Shown here: positions 8,260 through 17,055 of the stretch, piece by piece
How the letters are laid out: every line of letters starts with the position of its first letter
How positions within the stretch are numbered: the first letter of the stretch is position 1
Assembly: GCF_009931615.1 (NCBI RefSeq)
Contig: NZ_CP046620.1
Coordinates: 2,774,501 to 2,838,500 of the forward strand
Reading direction: 5' to 3'
DNA: 64,000 nucleotides
Source: Algicella marina
GTDB taxonomy: Bacteria > Pseudomonadota > Alphaproteobacteria > Rhodobacterales > Rhodobacteraceae
Made by a program: the position numbers and the translations under genes
Notes under the pieces: generated by a model
Told to the model about the DNA's origin: nothing
Seen by the model: only the letters and a program-made list of their open reading frames with translations
The model's database searches: none

Positions 8260-10272
8260 TTGAGCATTTTTCGCACGGCCTGGACAACACCTCATGGAGT
8301 GCCGCCTTTCGACAGCATTAGCGACGACATGTTCGCGCCCGCGCTTGAAGACGCTCTGGCAGAAGCCCGCGACGGTATTCGCAAGATTACAGAGAACCGA
8401 GCCCCGGCGACCTTTGATAACACCATCGTAGCCTTGGAAACTAACGGAAAGATGCTCGATCGTGTGCTCTCCGTGTTTTTCAATCGCGCGGGTACGGACG
8501 CCAATGATGTCATCAAAGGCCTTCAGCGTGAGTTTAGCCCGAAGCTCTCTGCTTACCACTCTGAGGTAACGCTCAATTCTGAATTGTTCGCTCGCATCGA
8601 TGCGCTTTTCGAGGAATGCGACGGATTGGAGCCGGAAGCAAAGCGGGTTCTTGAGCTATATCACCGTAGCTTTGTTCGCGCTGGTGCCCGGCTTGAAGGC
8701 CATGATCGAGATCGCTTGACAAGCATAATGGCAGAACTTTCGAAACTCGGCACGGAGTTCTCCCAGAACGTGCAGCAGGATGAGGAAGAGTGGTGCATGC
8801 TGCTCGCAGATGACGAACTTGCCGGCCTGCCAGATTTCGTGGTCAGCTCAACAGAGGCGGCAGCGGCGGAGCGCGGCGAGACGGGAAGAGTAGTGACGCT
8901 TTCCCGCAGCCTGATCGTCCCCTTTCTTGAAAGCTCCCACCGCCGCGACCTGCGCGAGAAGGCGTACAAGGCTTGGGTTGCTCGGGGCCGAAATGGCGAC
9001 GCCAACGACAATCGTGATATCGTTCGTAGAATCCTGGAACTGAGGCAGGAGCGGGCGAAAATACTTGGCTACGAAAGCTTTTCCGATTTCAAACTTGAGA
9101 CGGAAATGGCCAAGACACCCGAAACGGTCCGGGAACTGCTGATGGCCGTCTGGACGCCTGCAAAGGCGCAAGTGGAGCGTGATGCCAAGGAACTTCGGGC
9201 CTTGATGTATGCTGACGGCATCAATGGCGAACTCGAACCATGGGACTGGCATTTCTATGCCGCCAAGCATCAGCGCGAAACGCAGGATCTGGATATGGCG
9301 CAAATCAAGCCATACCTCCAATTGGAAAACATCATTGAAGCTGCCTTCGACTGCGCCGAACGACTGTTCGGCCTCAAGTTCAAGGCTGCAGATCTTCCCC
9401 GGCCCCACAAGGACGCCCAAATCTGGGAGGTGGAAAAAAACGGTCGCCATATGGGAGTTTTTATTGGTGATTATTTCAATAGGCCGTCAAAGCGTTCCGG
9501 TGCGTGGTGTTCAAGCTTTAGGAGCCAGTCCAAAGTGGATGGCGATGTACGCCCGATCGTCATCAACGTTTGCAATTTCGCCAAGCCGAAAAAGGGGCAG
9601 CCTGCGCTTCTTACCTATGATGATGCACGCACGCTGTTTCATGAGTTCGGCCATGCACTCCACAGCCTTTTATCGGATGTCACCTACCCCAGAATTTCCG
9701 GTACATCCGTCGCGCGCGATTTTGTTGAATTGCCGAGCCAACTCTACGAGCACTGGCTCAGTGTTCCCGAAATCCTTTCCAAACATGCCCGCCACGCGAT
9801 TACCGGTGAGGCCATGCCACTGGAACTTCTGGAAAAGCTCCTGTCCGCCGAGAATTACGGCCAAGGCTTCGCGACCGTTGAGTATGTTGCTTCTGCATTG
9901 CTAGATTTGCATTTCCACTCTGGAAAGACACCGAAAGATCCATTGGCCTCCGGTCGGGAGATGCTGGCACGCATTGGCATGCCATCGTCAATTTCACCGC
10001 GCCACGATACCACACACTTCCTCCACATTTTCTCAAGCGATGGCTATTCTTCTGGCTACTACTCATACATGTGGTCTGAAGTAATGGATGCTGATGCTTT
10101 TTCTGCCTTTGAGGAAACCGGTGATCCGTTCGATGCTGAAATAGCTGAGAAGCTAGAAAAATGGATATACTCTGCTGGGGGCAAAGAAGAAGCGGAAACC
10201 CTCTACTTGGGGTTCCGCGGCGCTATGCCGAACGTGAGCGCCCTTCTGAAGCAGCGTGGCCTCGTCGGGTGA
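8260..10272 (+). CDS. M3-family zinc metallopeptidase (oligopeptidase / peptidyl-dipeptidase)
   Basis: 670 residues. The zinc site HEFGH is at residues 461-465 (ARTLFHEFGHALHS), with the large helical M3 fold around it; the product resembles peptidyl-dipeptidase Dcp and oligopeptidase A, which degrade short peptides in the cytoplasm. I place the start at TTG 8260: GGAG lies eight bases upstream, and the product then begins SIFRTAWTTPHGVPPFD, close to the usual Dcp/OpdA N terminus (about 670-690 residues). An in-frame ATG at 8209 would add 17 Pro-rich residues and has a poorer ribosome site. It is divergent from the membrane protein at 7367. Confidence 0.92.
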   Translation: MSIFRTAWTTPHGVPPFDSISDDMFAPALEDALAEARDGIRKITENRAPATFDNTIVALETNGKMLDRVLSVFFNRAGTDANDVIKGLQREFSPKLSAYHSEVTLNSELFARIDALFEECDGLEPEAKRVLELYHRSFVRAGARLEGHDRDRLTSIMAELSKLGTEFSQNVQQDEEEWCMLLADDELAGLPDFVVSSTEAAAAERGETGRVVTLSRSLIVPFLESSHRRDLREKAYKAWVARGRNGDANDNRDIVRRILELRQERAKILGYESFSDFKLETEMAKTPETVRELLMAVWTPAKAQVERDAKELRALMYADGINGELEPWDWHFYAAKHQRETQDLDMAQIKPYLQLENIIEAAFDCAERLFGLKFKAADLPRPHKDAQIWEVEKNGRHMGVFIGDYFNRPSKRSGAWCSSFRSQSKVDGDVRPIVINVCNFAKPKKGQPALLTYDDARTLFHEFGHALHSLLSDVTYPRISGTSVARDFVELPSQLYEHWLSVPEILSKHARHAITGEAMPLELLEKLLSAENYGQGFATVEYVASALLDLHFHSGKTPKDPLASGREMLARIGMPSSISPRHDTTHFLHIFSSDGYSSGYYSYMWSEVMDADAFSAFEETGDPFDAEIAEKLEKWIYSAGGKEEAETLYLGFRGAMPNVSALLKQRGLVG

Positions 10273-10604
10273 AGTGAGGGATTTTGGCCCTCTCCGTTAA
10301 CGAATTGGCCATTTTTTGCCGATCTCGCCGCGCCAGATTGCGCAAGGAGAGTGTCTTAGTTTAATTGTATTACCGTTGCCGCAATACAGGCATGACGATC
10401 GAAAATATCCGCATGAAAAGCGTCGACTGTCATTGCGACAGTCCAATAATCAAATCGTTAATTTTAAATTAATTATTTTCTCTTGTGGTCGAACGCGAGC
10501 TTGATTATATGCCTAATCCAGTATGAACTAGCATGTTTGCGAATTGGGTTTGCACTGCAAGAGTTCCGCGCAGACAGGCCTTGTAATACCGGGAGACTAC
10601 AAAA
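10273..10604. promoter_or_regulatory. Leader region of the MucR-like gene
   Basis: About 330 bases without a gene. Bases 10440-10480 are very AT-rich, with an almost palindromic TTAATTTTAAATTAA core. MucR/Ros proteins are known to bind AT-rich sites and repress their own genes, so this is a plausible autoregulatory site (inference). No clear sigma-70 boxes identified. Confidence 0.4.
10285..10317 (+). terminator. Possible weak terminator after the M3 peptidase
   Basis: TGGCC (10285-10289) can pair with GGCCA (10307-10311) across a 17-nt loop, followed by six T's (10312-10317). The long loop and short stem make this tentative. Confidence 0.35.
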
Positions 10605-11030
10605 TTGGCAGATGAAGTGATCGTTGAAAAAGGTGAATTGCTGGCGTTGGCGTCGGACATTGTCGCCTCTTACGTCGGAAACAATGCAGTGCAGCCAGAT
10701 CAGGTAACCGAGATGCTAAGATCGGTGTACGGGACGATGTCTTCACTGACAGAGGAAGCCGAAGAAGAGCAATTGGAGCTCATTCCGGCTGTTCCTATCA
10801 AGAAATCTGTAACAAATGACTATATTATCTGTCTCGAAGACGGCAAAAAGCTGAAGATGCTCAAGCGTCATCTCTCAACCTCTTACAATTTGACGCCTGA
10901 AGAGTACCGCGAAAAGTGGGGCCTCAAGCCCGACTATCCGATGGTGGCGCCCTCCTACGCTCAGAAACGGCAGGAACTGGCCAAGAAGATCGGCCTCGGG
11001 CGCAAGCCCAAAACGGCTCGTACCAAGTAA
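10605..11030 (+). CDS. mucR: MucR/Ros-family transcriptional regulator
   Basis: 141 residues from TTG 10605, with GGGAG nine bases upstream. The C-terminal half is the MucR domain: [17 protein letters not shown], then [19 protein letters not shown] and a basic end (KKIGLGRKP). In Ros the finger begins Cys-x2-Cys; here the second cysteine is Asp and the last ligand position is not His, as in MucR relatives known to fold without a classical zinc site. Family members control exopolysaccharide, motility and cell-cycle genes by binding AT-rich DNA. The targets here are unknown. It lies just upstream of miaB but is separated by a hairpin. Confidence 0.88.
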   Translation: MADEVIVEKGELLALASDIVASYVGNNAVQPDQVTEMLRSVYGTMSSLTEEAEEEQLELIPAVPIKKSVTNDYIICLEDGKKLKMLKRHLSTSYNLTPEEYREKWGLKPDYPMVAPSYAQKRQELAKKIGLGRKPKTARTK

Positions 11031-11039
11031 GGCACGCGC

Positions 11040-11059
11040 GTTGCAGCAGGCGCTGCAAC
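11040..11059. repeat. Hairpin between mucR-like gene and miaB
   Basis: Perfect 8-bp inverted repeat GTTGCAGC / GCTGCAAC with a 4-nt loop (AGGC), 10 bases after the regulator stop. No U tract follows, so it is either a processing/attenuation element or a weak terminator. Confidence 0.5.
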
Positions 11060-11119
11060 AGTGTAGGAAATGCGGCGGATCGAGGAAACCCGGTGCGCCG
11101 TTTTTCGTTTGGAGGCTCC

Positions 11120-12448
11120 ATGACCAAGAAGTTGTTTATCAAGACCTATGGATGCCAGATGAACGTTTACGACAGCGAGCGGATGGCCGGCGCGTTGGAG
11201 ACGAGTGGCTACGAGGTGACTGAAGATCAATCCGAGGCAGATATGATCCTGCTGAACACCTGTCACATCCGCGAGAAGGCGGCAGACAAAGTGTATTCGG
11301 AGCTTGGTCGGCTGAAGCCATTACGCACAACCAAACCGGGGCTGAAGATCGGCGTAGCGGGATGCGTAGCTCAGGCAGAAGGCACAGAGATCTTTCGGCG
11401 CCAACCAATGGTCGATCTTGTTGTCGGGCCGCAGGCATATCATCGTTTGCCCGAAATGGAAGCGCGGGTGCAGAAAGGTGACCGTGCGATCGACACGGAA
11501 TTTCCCGAAGAAGACAAATTCGATCATCTACCGACAGCGCGTGGTCCGAAAGCCCGAAGATCACCGACGGCCTTCCTCACAGTGCAAGAGGGTTGTGACA
11601 AATTCTGCGCTTTCTGCGTGGTGCCCTACACCCGCGGTGCCGAAGTGTCTCGCCCTCCAGAACGCTTGCTGGCCGAAGCCCGTGATCTTGTTGACCGGGG
11701 CGTGGTTGAAGTGACCCTTCTCGGCCAGAATGTGAACGCCTATGCCGCCGATGGTTGGACGCTGGCAAAACTCATCCGCGAAATGGCGAAGATCGACGGG
11801 TTGAAACGTATCCGCTTTACGACCAGCCATCCCAATGACATGAGCGACGATCTGATCGCAGCTCATGGAGAAGAGCCCAAACTTATGCCCTATCTGCATC
11901 TGCCGGTACAGTCCGGCAGTGACAAGGTGCTGAAGGCCATGAACAGAAGGCATACTGCAGAGAAGTATCTGTCGATACTGGAGAAGATGCGCGCCGCACG
12001 ACCGGATATTGCCCTTTCGGGAGATTTCATCGTTGGCTTTCCGGGCGAGACGGATGCGGATTTCGACGCAACGTTGGCGCTCTGTGAAGAAGTGCGCTAT
12101 GCGCAAGCGTATTCCTTCAAATACTCGCCCCGGCCCGGAACGCCTGCAGCGGGGCGCGAAGATGTGCCCGAGCATGTGAAATCCGAACGCCTTGCGGCAC
12201 TTCAGGAAATGCTGACAAAACATCAGGCGGAGTTTCAGCGCGCACAGGTTGGCAAGATATTGCCGGTTCTTCTAGAAAAGCCAGGACGGTTACCAGGTCA
12301 GATCGTGGGACGATCTCCCTATTTGCAAGCAGTGCATCTGCAGGCGGAAACGTCTGATATCGGGCGGATCGTACACGCTCAAATCGTGAGTTCGGAGAAG
12401 AACTCGTTGGCTGCCCAGCAGGCAGCCGCAACATATAGTGTAGTATGA
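11120..12448 (+). CDS. miaB: tRNA-2-methylthio-N6-dimethylallyladenosine synthase
   Basis: 442 residues from ATG 11120, with GGAGG five bases upstream; the frame is open further upstream but homology starts here ([14 protein letters not shown]). MiaB uses two [4Fe-4S] clusters to methylthiolate i6A37 of tRNAs. The auxiliary-cluster cysteines are in YGCQMN, NTCHIRE and AGCVAQA; the radical-SAM cluster is CDKFCAFC (Cys159, 163, 166). A C-terminal TRAM-type domain follows (about 375-435). It heads the miaB-phoH-ybeY-corC-lnt block conserved in alphaproteobacteria. Confidence 0.96.
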   Translation: MTKKLFIKTYGCQMNVYDSERMAGALETSGYEVTEDQSEADMILLNTCHIREKAADKVYSELGRLKPLRTTKPGLKIGVAGCVAQAEGTEIFRRQPMVDLVVGPQAYHRLPEMEARVQKGDRAIDTEFPEEDKFDHLPTARGPKARRSPTAFLTVQEGCDKFCAFCVVPYTRGAEVSRPPERLLAEARDLVDRGVVEVTLLGQNVNAYAADGWTLAKLIREMAKIDGLKRIRFTTSHPNDMSDDLIAAHGEEPKLMPYLHLPVQSGSDKVLKAMNRRHTAEKYLSILEKMRAARPDIALSGDFIVGFPGETDADFDATLALCEEVRYAQAYSFKYSPRPGTPAAGREDVPEHVKSERLAALQEMLTKHQAEFQRAQVGKILPVLLEKPGRLPGQIVGRSPYLQAVHLQAETSDIGRIVHAQIVSSEKNSLAAQQAAATYSVV

Positions 12449-12536
12449 CAGTCAATTGACAGTGTTTTTTCTTGCACCGGTCGATATCGCCGGGGCAAGC
12501 TGAGAAACAGATGTAACGCCAGCAACCGGAGGGATT

Positions 12537-13532
12537 TTGGCGATTTCAGAATTGCAGGCTGCACCCGAAACCTCGACAGTGGAACGGACTCTCAGCTTTC
12601 CGGACAACCGGCTTCTGATCGACCTCTGCGGCGAGTTTGACCGACACCTCACACAAGTTGAAAAGGCTCTCGCGATAGTCATTACTCGCCGGGGCAATGA
12701 ACTGGTATTGCACGGTGAAGCGGCCGCTCGTGGCGCTGAAATCCTGCAACAACTGTATGCCCGACTGGAAGCCGGGCGTGATGTTGAACCGGGCGACGTG
12801 GAGGGTGCGATACGCATGCGTAATGAGCCATCGGAGCCCGCCGACCAGCTTGAGATGTTCAGGGGCGAAGCTGTGGAAATCCGCACGAGAAAGAAAACAG
12901 TGGAGCCACGTACGCCGGCGCAAAAGGCATATGTAAAGAGCCTCTTCGCGCAAGAACTGGTTTTCGGGATTGGCCCGGCCGGAACCGGCAAGACATACCT
13001 CGCCGTCGCCACTGCCGTGTCGATGTTCCTCGAAGGCCACGTAGACAAGATCATACTCTCGCGCCCCGCAGTGGAGGCAGGGGAGCGTCTTGGCTTTCTT
13101 CCCGGCACGGAAAAGGAGAAGATGGACCCTTACATGAGGCCCCTCTACGACGCACTCTATGATTTTCTGCCCGCGAAACAGGTCGACAAACTCATTGAGG
13201 AAAAGCAGATTGAAATAGCGCCGTTGGCCTTCATGCGGGGACGAACGTTATCGAATGCCTACGTAGTTCTCGACGAAGCGCAGAATGCCACGACGATGCA
13301 AATGAAGATGTTCTTGACCCGGCTTGGCGAAGGCTCCCGGATGGCGATCACTGGTGATATGACACAGATCGACTTACCACGCGGCGTGCCGTCTGGCTTG
13401 GTCGAGGCCGAAAAAATCCTGCGAAATGTTCCCGAAATCGGATTTGCGAGGTTTCGGAGCGTGGATGTGGTGCGACACCCAATGGTAGCCAAGATCATCG
13501 AGGCGTACGAGCAGGCAAGTCCGCAAACCTGA
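12537..13532 (+). CDS. phoH: PhoH-like ATPase (YbeZ type)
   Basis: 331 residues from TTG 12537 with GGAGG just upstream. Walker A is GPAGTGKT (146-153); Walker B is in VVLDEAQNATTMQMK; the N-terminal 120 residues are the KH-like region found in YbeZ/PhoH proteins. These cytoplasmic ATPases act with the endoribonuclease YbeY in rRNA and ribosome maturation. It follows miaB as in the conserved operon, but ybeY does not follow directly: a glyoxalase-related gene and an opposing transporter gene lie between. Confidence 0.92.
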   Translation: MAISELQAAPETSTVERTLSFPDNRLLIDLCGEFDRHLTQVEKALAIVITRRGNELVLHGEAAARGAEILQQLYARLEAGRDVEPGDVEGAIRMRNEPSEPADQLEMFRGEAVEIRTRKKTVEPRTPAQKAYVKSLFAQELVFGIGPAGTGKTYLAVATAVSMFLEGHVDKIILSRPAVEAGERLGFLPGTEKEKMDPYMRPLYDALYDFLPAKQVDKLIEEKQIEIAPLAFMRGRTLSNAYVVLDEAQNATTMQMKMFLTRLGEGSRMAITGDMTQIDLPRGVPSGLVEAEKILRNVPEIGFARFRSVDVVRHPMVAKIIEAYEQASPQT

Positions 13533-13802
13533 TATCCGGGTATCAATGGTACCATTTGTGGTCTGCCTCCATCCGACCTCGCAGCCTTTATTCGGAAAAT
13601 TGGATCTCGTCCTTCCGCCGCGGATCCGGCATTGACCGATGCTACGGATGGCCATAGGACACATGAAGGTTTTGGGCACCTGCCGCTCGCGGACATTGTC
13701 TTGGTGAAGCTCATATGTTGATTTAACTCCGACCTTCCGTTCCGCGGTCCGTCGCAATGCGAGCTCCGATCCCATACCGCACCGGAACAGGAGAGTTTTG
13801 TG

Positions 13803-14249
13803 ATGTCGTTATCGCATCTAACGCTGGACGGCGTTAAGGCGCAGGCTAAAGGCCTGCGAAGGGCCCTTGGCGCTAATGGATATGAAATTGCGCACGGACG
13901 TGCACTGGAACTGGTTGCTCAGCAATACGGATTCCGTGACTGGAACACACTTCACGCCAGGGTCGGCAATGCGCCACCAGTGCCGATTCATGTCGGGCAG
14001 CAGATAACTGGCCGCTATCTCGGCAAACCTTTCAAAGGCGACGTCATAGCCGTGCGCAGTCTCGGCGATGACTCTAAATTTGCGCTGACGCTACATTTCG
14101 ATAGACCGATTGATGTCGTAGAGTTCGATAATTTCAGCAACTTTCGCTCACGTGTCAGCGTTGTGGTGGATCGAGAGGGGCGAACAGCGGAGAAAACTTC
14201 CAACGGAGAACCACACATGGCGCTGGATACAGCGGTTGCCATTTCATAA
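13803..14249 (+). CDS. Glyoxalase-related domain protein
   Basis: 148 residues. The N-terminal segment (about 1-55: LDGVKAQAKGLRRALGANG, then ALELVAQQYGFRDWNTLHAR) matches the small helical glyoxalase-related domain often found alone or before glyoxalase/bleomycin-resistance folds. The rest is a beta-rich domain of unknown role. AGGAG lies nine bases before ATG 13803; a GTG at 13800 is also possible. It interrupts the phoH-ybeY order. An intrinsic terminator follows inside the convergent gene. Confidence 0.7.
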   Translation: MSLSHLTLDGVKAQAKGLRRALGANGYEIAHGRALELVAQQYGFRDWNTLHARVGNAPPVPIHVGQQITGRYLGKPFKGDVIAVRSLGDDSKFALTLHFDRPIDVVEFDNFSNFRSRVSVVVDREGRTAEKTSNGEPHMALDTAVAIS

Positions 14250-14286
14250 TTGGTAGATTTCCCGACTAAGTGGAACTCCGCATCGT

Positions 14287-15504
14287 TCAGTGAGCACCCT
14301 CGATCTTGTTGAAATCGAGGGTGTTTTCCTCAGGGGAAGCTTCTATCGCCATCACCTCCTGGTGCCTTCTGAAAACAATGAACATCACACATGCAAGGTA
14401 GATGAATACAACGATTGCGCCGATCCACTGTATTTGCAGCCACTGACTCTGGAACAGCAGAGTTAATCCGAAAAGCACCGCAACGTTGCCAGCAATGTAG
14501 ACTGGCTTGCCCAAGCGTCGCGGTGTAAGCAACAAATTGTCTGAATAGAGTCGAATCAAACTGTCGAGAGAATTCACAACGAAGGTGATGCCTACGACGA
14601 TCATCGCCAGGTTCAGAACGCCCTCGGTACTGATGTCGTTTGTGTAGTAATAGTAAAGAACAGAAAACCACACTGCGAGTGGGATCGACGGTATGACGAG
14701 AAGGGCGAGCAGCAACTGCTGGGTGGTGAGCCCCCCAACAAAGCGCGAAGTAAATTGGCCAATCATTATGGACCATGCGAACCACCAAAAGAGATAAAAT
14801 TCGTGGTAGTCGTTGATTGGCAGGACAAAGCGGTGAAGATTGCCGAAGTACCCGCCGATATTACCTATGGAGGACGCAAAGCCGCCGATACCCATGCCGG
14901 AGGCAAGCCACATCAGAATGATCAGTGCGGCGAAGAGGCCGGAAGAGGCCAAGCTGAGAATTTTAACATATTTGATGTCAGTGCTCGAATATGCGGCTGC
15001 GAGAATAGTACAGAAGACTATAATATAGAATGTCGTCACTACCGTCTCACCGTCGCCGATTTCAGGAATATAATACGGCAGGTAAATAAGGAACAGACTG
15101 GCCGTGAAGGCACATGTTCCGATGATGACGATATTGTTCACCACTTTCACCGCTGGAATTTCAAAAAACTTTACTCGCGGTTCGATCACGCAGAAATAGA
15201 AACTCGTGAGAAAGTAGAAGCTCCAGATCAGGAAGCCCCAAAAACCGAATTCTATCGCCAGCGGATTGGTGAATGCGTATTCGGGTCCAGTTTCCGCATC
15301 AGCATAGGTGGGAAATTCGCCCAAAGGAAACATGATCAGCCCGACATCCAGACCGGAAGTGAAAAGGATCGCGATAAAAGTCAGCAGCGGCACGGGTGTC
15401 ACGCCGATCACTTTCACACCCCACCACTTCATTGTGCAAAAGACAACGAGCGAGAGCGCCATCATAATCCCGAAGGATATGACGAGGGTGAGCACGAAAT
15501 CCAT
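14287..15504 (-). CDS. BCCT-family (betaine/choline/carnitine-type) transporter
   Basis: 405 residues with about 11-12 membrane segments. Start at ATG 15504 (MDFVLTLVISFG), with AAGGGG upstream. The segment YLFWWFAWSIMIGQFTSRF corresponds to the Trp-rich signature helix of BCCT carriers and the following RLYSDNLLL-type loops fit the family, but the protein is shorter than the usual 500 or more residues. Substrate probably a quaternary ammonium compound such as glycine betaine or choline (inference). It lies on the opposite strand between phoH and ybeY, and its last codons contain the terminator of the convergent gene. Confidence 0.8.
   Translation of the reverse strand: MDFVLTLVISFGIMMALSLVVFCTMKWWGVKVIGVTPVPLLTFIAILFTSGLDVGLIMFPLGEFPTYADAETGPEYAFTNPLAIEFGFWGFLIWSFYFLTSFYFCVIEPRVKFFEIPAVKVVNNIVIIGTCAFTASLFLIYLPYYIPEIGDGETVVTTFYIIVFCTILAAAYSSTDIKYVKILSLASSGLFAALIILMWLASGMGIGGFASSIGNIGGYFGNLHRFVLPINDYHEFYLFWWFAWSIMIGQFTSRFVGGLTTQQLLLALLVIPSIPLAVWFSVLYYYYTNDISTEGVLNLAMIVVGITFVVNSLDSLIRLYSDNLLLTPRRLGKPVYIAGNVAVLFGLTLLFQSQWLQIQWIGAIVVFIYLACVMFIVFRRHQEVMAIEASPEENTLDFNKIEGAH
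14295..14327 (+). terminator. Intrinsic terminator for the glyoxalase-related gene
   Basis: CACCCTCGAT (14295-14304) / ATCGAGGGTG (14314-14323), perfect 10-bp stem with a 9-nt loop, then TTTT (14324-14327). On the plus strand it ends the upstream gene; it lies within the last coding codons of the convergent transporter gene. Confidence 0.75.
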
Positions 15505-15615
15505 GTTTCTACCCCTTCCTGTTGCCCAGCCAAAACTTATCACGCATTTCAAACAATCTGCTGGCAACAGTAGAAGGGTTGCTAACACACAACGCAATGG
15601 TCATGGGAAACGTTG

Positions 15616-16116
15616 ATGACGCCTGAGGTTGACCTGATTATCGAAGACGAACGCTGGCGAAGCCTGCCTTTGCAGTCAATTTCGCAGGATGCTGTGGGTT
15701 TGGCGTTGGCTGTCGCGACAATTAAAGTTCCAGTGGAAGTGTCCCTGCTGGCGACAAATGATGAGGGTATTGCCGAACTCAATTCTCGGTTCCGCGGCAA
15801 ATCAAAGGCAACGAATGTGCTGTCTTGGCCAGCTTTTGAGCTATTTGCGTCCGATCCCGGCGGCCAACCAACACGAGAAATTCCCAGCGATCCCTTTGGT
15901 CTGCCCGCAATCGGCGATATTGCGCTCGCCTTCGAGACAGTGATGGCAGAATCGCAGTCTGGTGGGATACGGGTGGAAGACCATATACTGCATCTGGTCC
16001 TTCACGGTTCCTTGCATTTGTTGGGCTACGACCACGAAAATGAGGCAGATGCCACACTTATGGAGAGTTTGGAGGTCCGCGCCCTTGCCTCACGGGGTAT
16101 TGCGACCCCATATTGA
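15616..16116 (+). CDS. ybeY: Endoribonuclease YbeY (rRNA maturation factor)
   Basis: 166 residues from ATG 15616 (TTG at 15613 is the alternative). The zinc-binding signature HGSLHLLGYDH is at residues 130-140 (three His ligands). YbeY is a single-strand endoribonuclease needed for 16S rRNA 3' processing and ribosome quality control, and acts with PhoH/YbeZ. It is divergent from the transporter gene, with about 110 bases between starts, so a promoter probably lies there. corC follows 38 bases later. Confidence 0.95.
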   Translation: MTPEVDLIIEDERWRSLPLQSISQDAVGLALAVATIKVPVEVSLLATNDEGIAELNSRFRGKSKATNVLSWPAFELFASDPGGQPTREIPSDPFGLPAIGDIALAFETVMAESQSGGIRVEDHILHLVLHGSLHLLGYDHENEADATLMESLEVRALASRGIATPY

Positions 16117-16154
16117 GATCGCGGGCTAAATAGCTCGGTTAATGGAAAGGTAAA

Positions 16155-17054
16155 ATGGGCGACAGTTCTGAGGGATCTTCTAGTGCAGCGCATGGCGCGC
16201 TGGACGAGAACCCGAGAAGTTGGATGGGCGACCTCTGGGCACGGGTAACCGGCCGGGAGGACGGCGAGAGCGATGACACGAAAGTAGTCGAACCCCAATT
16301 CACCCCGAGCGAAACGCAGACCATGCTGCGGAATGTGCGGGATATGCGTAACATTCGCATCGATGCAATCAGCATTCCTCGAGCCGATATCGTGGCTGTG
16401 CCGCTAGGCGCTTCGCTGGAGGAGGTCGTTGAGATCTTTCGCGAATGCACGTTCACGCGTCTTCCGGTTTTTGCCGAGACACTGGACAATCCCATCGGCA
16501 TGATCCACCTGAAGGACCTTGCACTTGATTTTGGCTTTGGGGCAGGCAATGGCACATTTGATCTGGAAGCGATTTCACGGCCATTGATCTATGTTCCGCC
16601 GTCGATGCCCGTGGACGTACTCTTGCAGAAAATGCAGACAGAACGGACCCATATGGCGTTGGTAATTGATGAGTATGGCGGTGTGGACGGGTTGCTCACA
16701 ATCGAGGATCTGCTGGAGCAGGTGGTCGGTGAGATTGTCGACGAGCATGATACCGAGGAAGTCGATCTCTGGACCGAGGAGGCATCAGGAGTCTATCTCT
16801 GCTCGTCTCGCGCGCCGTTGCAAGAGTTCGAAAAAATTGCAGGGGTGGACCTGCTGTCCGACGATCTCGACGAAGACGTCGAGACGCTTGGCGGTCTTGT
16901 GTTCATGCTCGCAGGTCGTGTCCCTGTGCGCGGTGAAATCGTTGCGCACCCTCAAGGGCATGAGTTTGAAGTGGTCGATGCAGACCCGCGCAGCCTGAAG
17001 CGGGTACGTGTGCGGCTTGACACCGCTAATTCACTGGATCAGGCGGCGGAATAG
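16155..17054 (+). CDS. corC: CorC/HlyC-type CBS-domain protein
   Basis: 299 residues, soluble form without the DUF21 membrane domain. Two CBS domains (about 65-190; IDAISIPRADIVAVP, FTRLPVF, HMALVIDEYGGVDGLLT) are followed by the CorC/HlyC transporter-associated domain (about 205-290; LGGLVFMLAGRVPVRGE). Implicated in Mg/Co efflux and magnesium homeostasis. Its stop is one base before the GTG start of lnt, so the two are coupled. The order ybeY-corC-lnt is the conserved one. Confidence 0.93.
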   Translation: MGDSSEGSSSAAHGALDENPRSWMGDLWARVTGREDGESDDTKVVEPQFTPSETQTMLRNVRDMRNIRIDAISIPRADIVAVPLGASLEEVVEIFRECTFTRLPVFAETLDNPIGMIHLKDLALDFGFGAGNGTFDLEAISRPLIYVPPSMPVDVLLQKMQTERTHMALVIDEYGGVDGLLTIEDLLEQVVGEIVDEHDTEEVDLWTEEASGVYLCSSRAPLQEFEKIAGVDLLSDDLDEDVETLGGLVFMLAGRVPVRGEIVAHPQGHEFEVVDADPRSLKRVRVRLDTANSLDQAAE

Positions 17055-17055
17055 A

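Noticed and set aside
12449-12475. T-run after miaB as a terminator
   Set aside because: The only inverted repeat (GTCAATTGAC) lacks a workable loop, so a stable hairpin is not supported.
14755-15573. 272-codon plus-strand frame opposite the BCCT gene
   Set aside because: Polar, His/Asp-rich composition typical of the reverse complement of a membrane protein; no domain.
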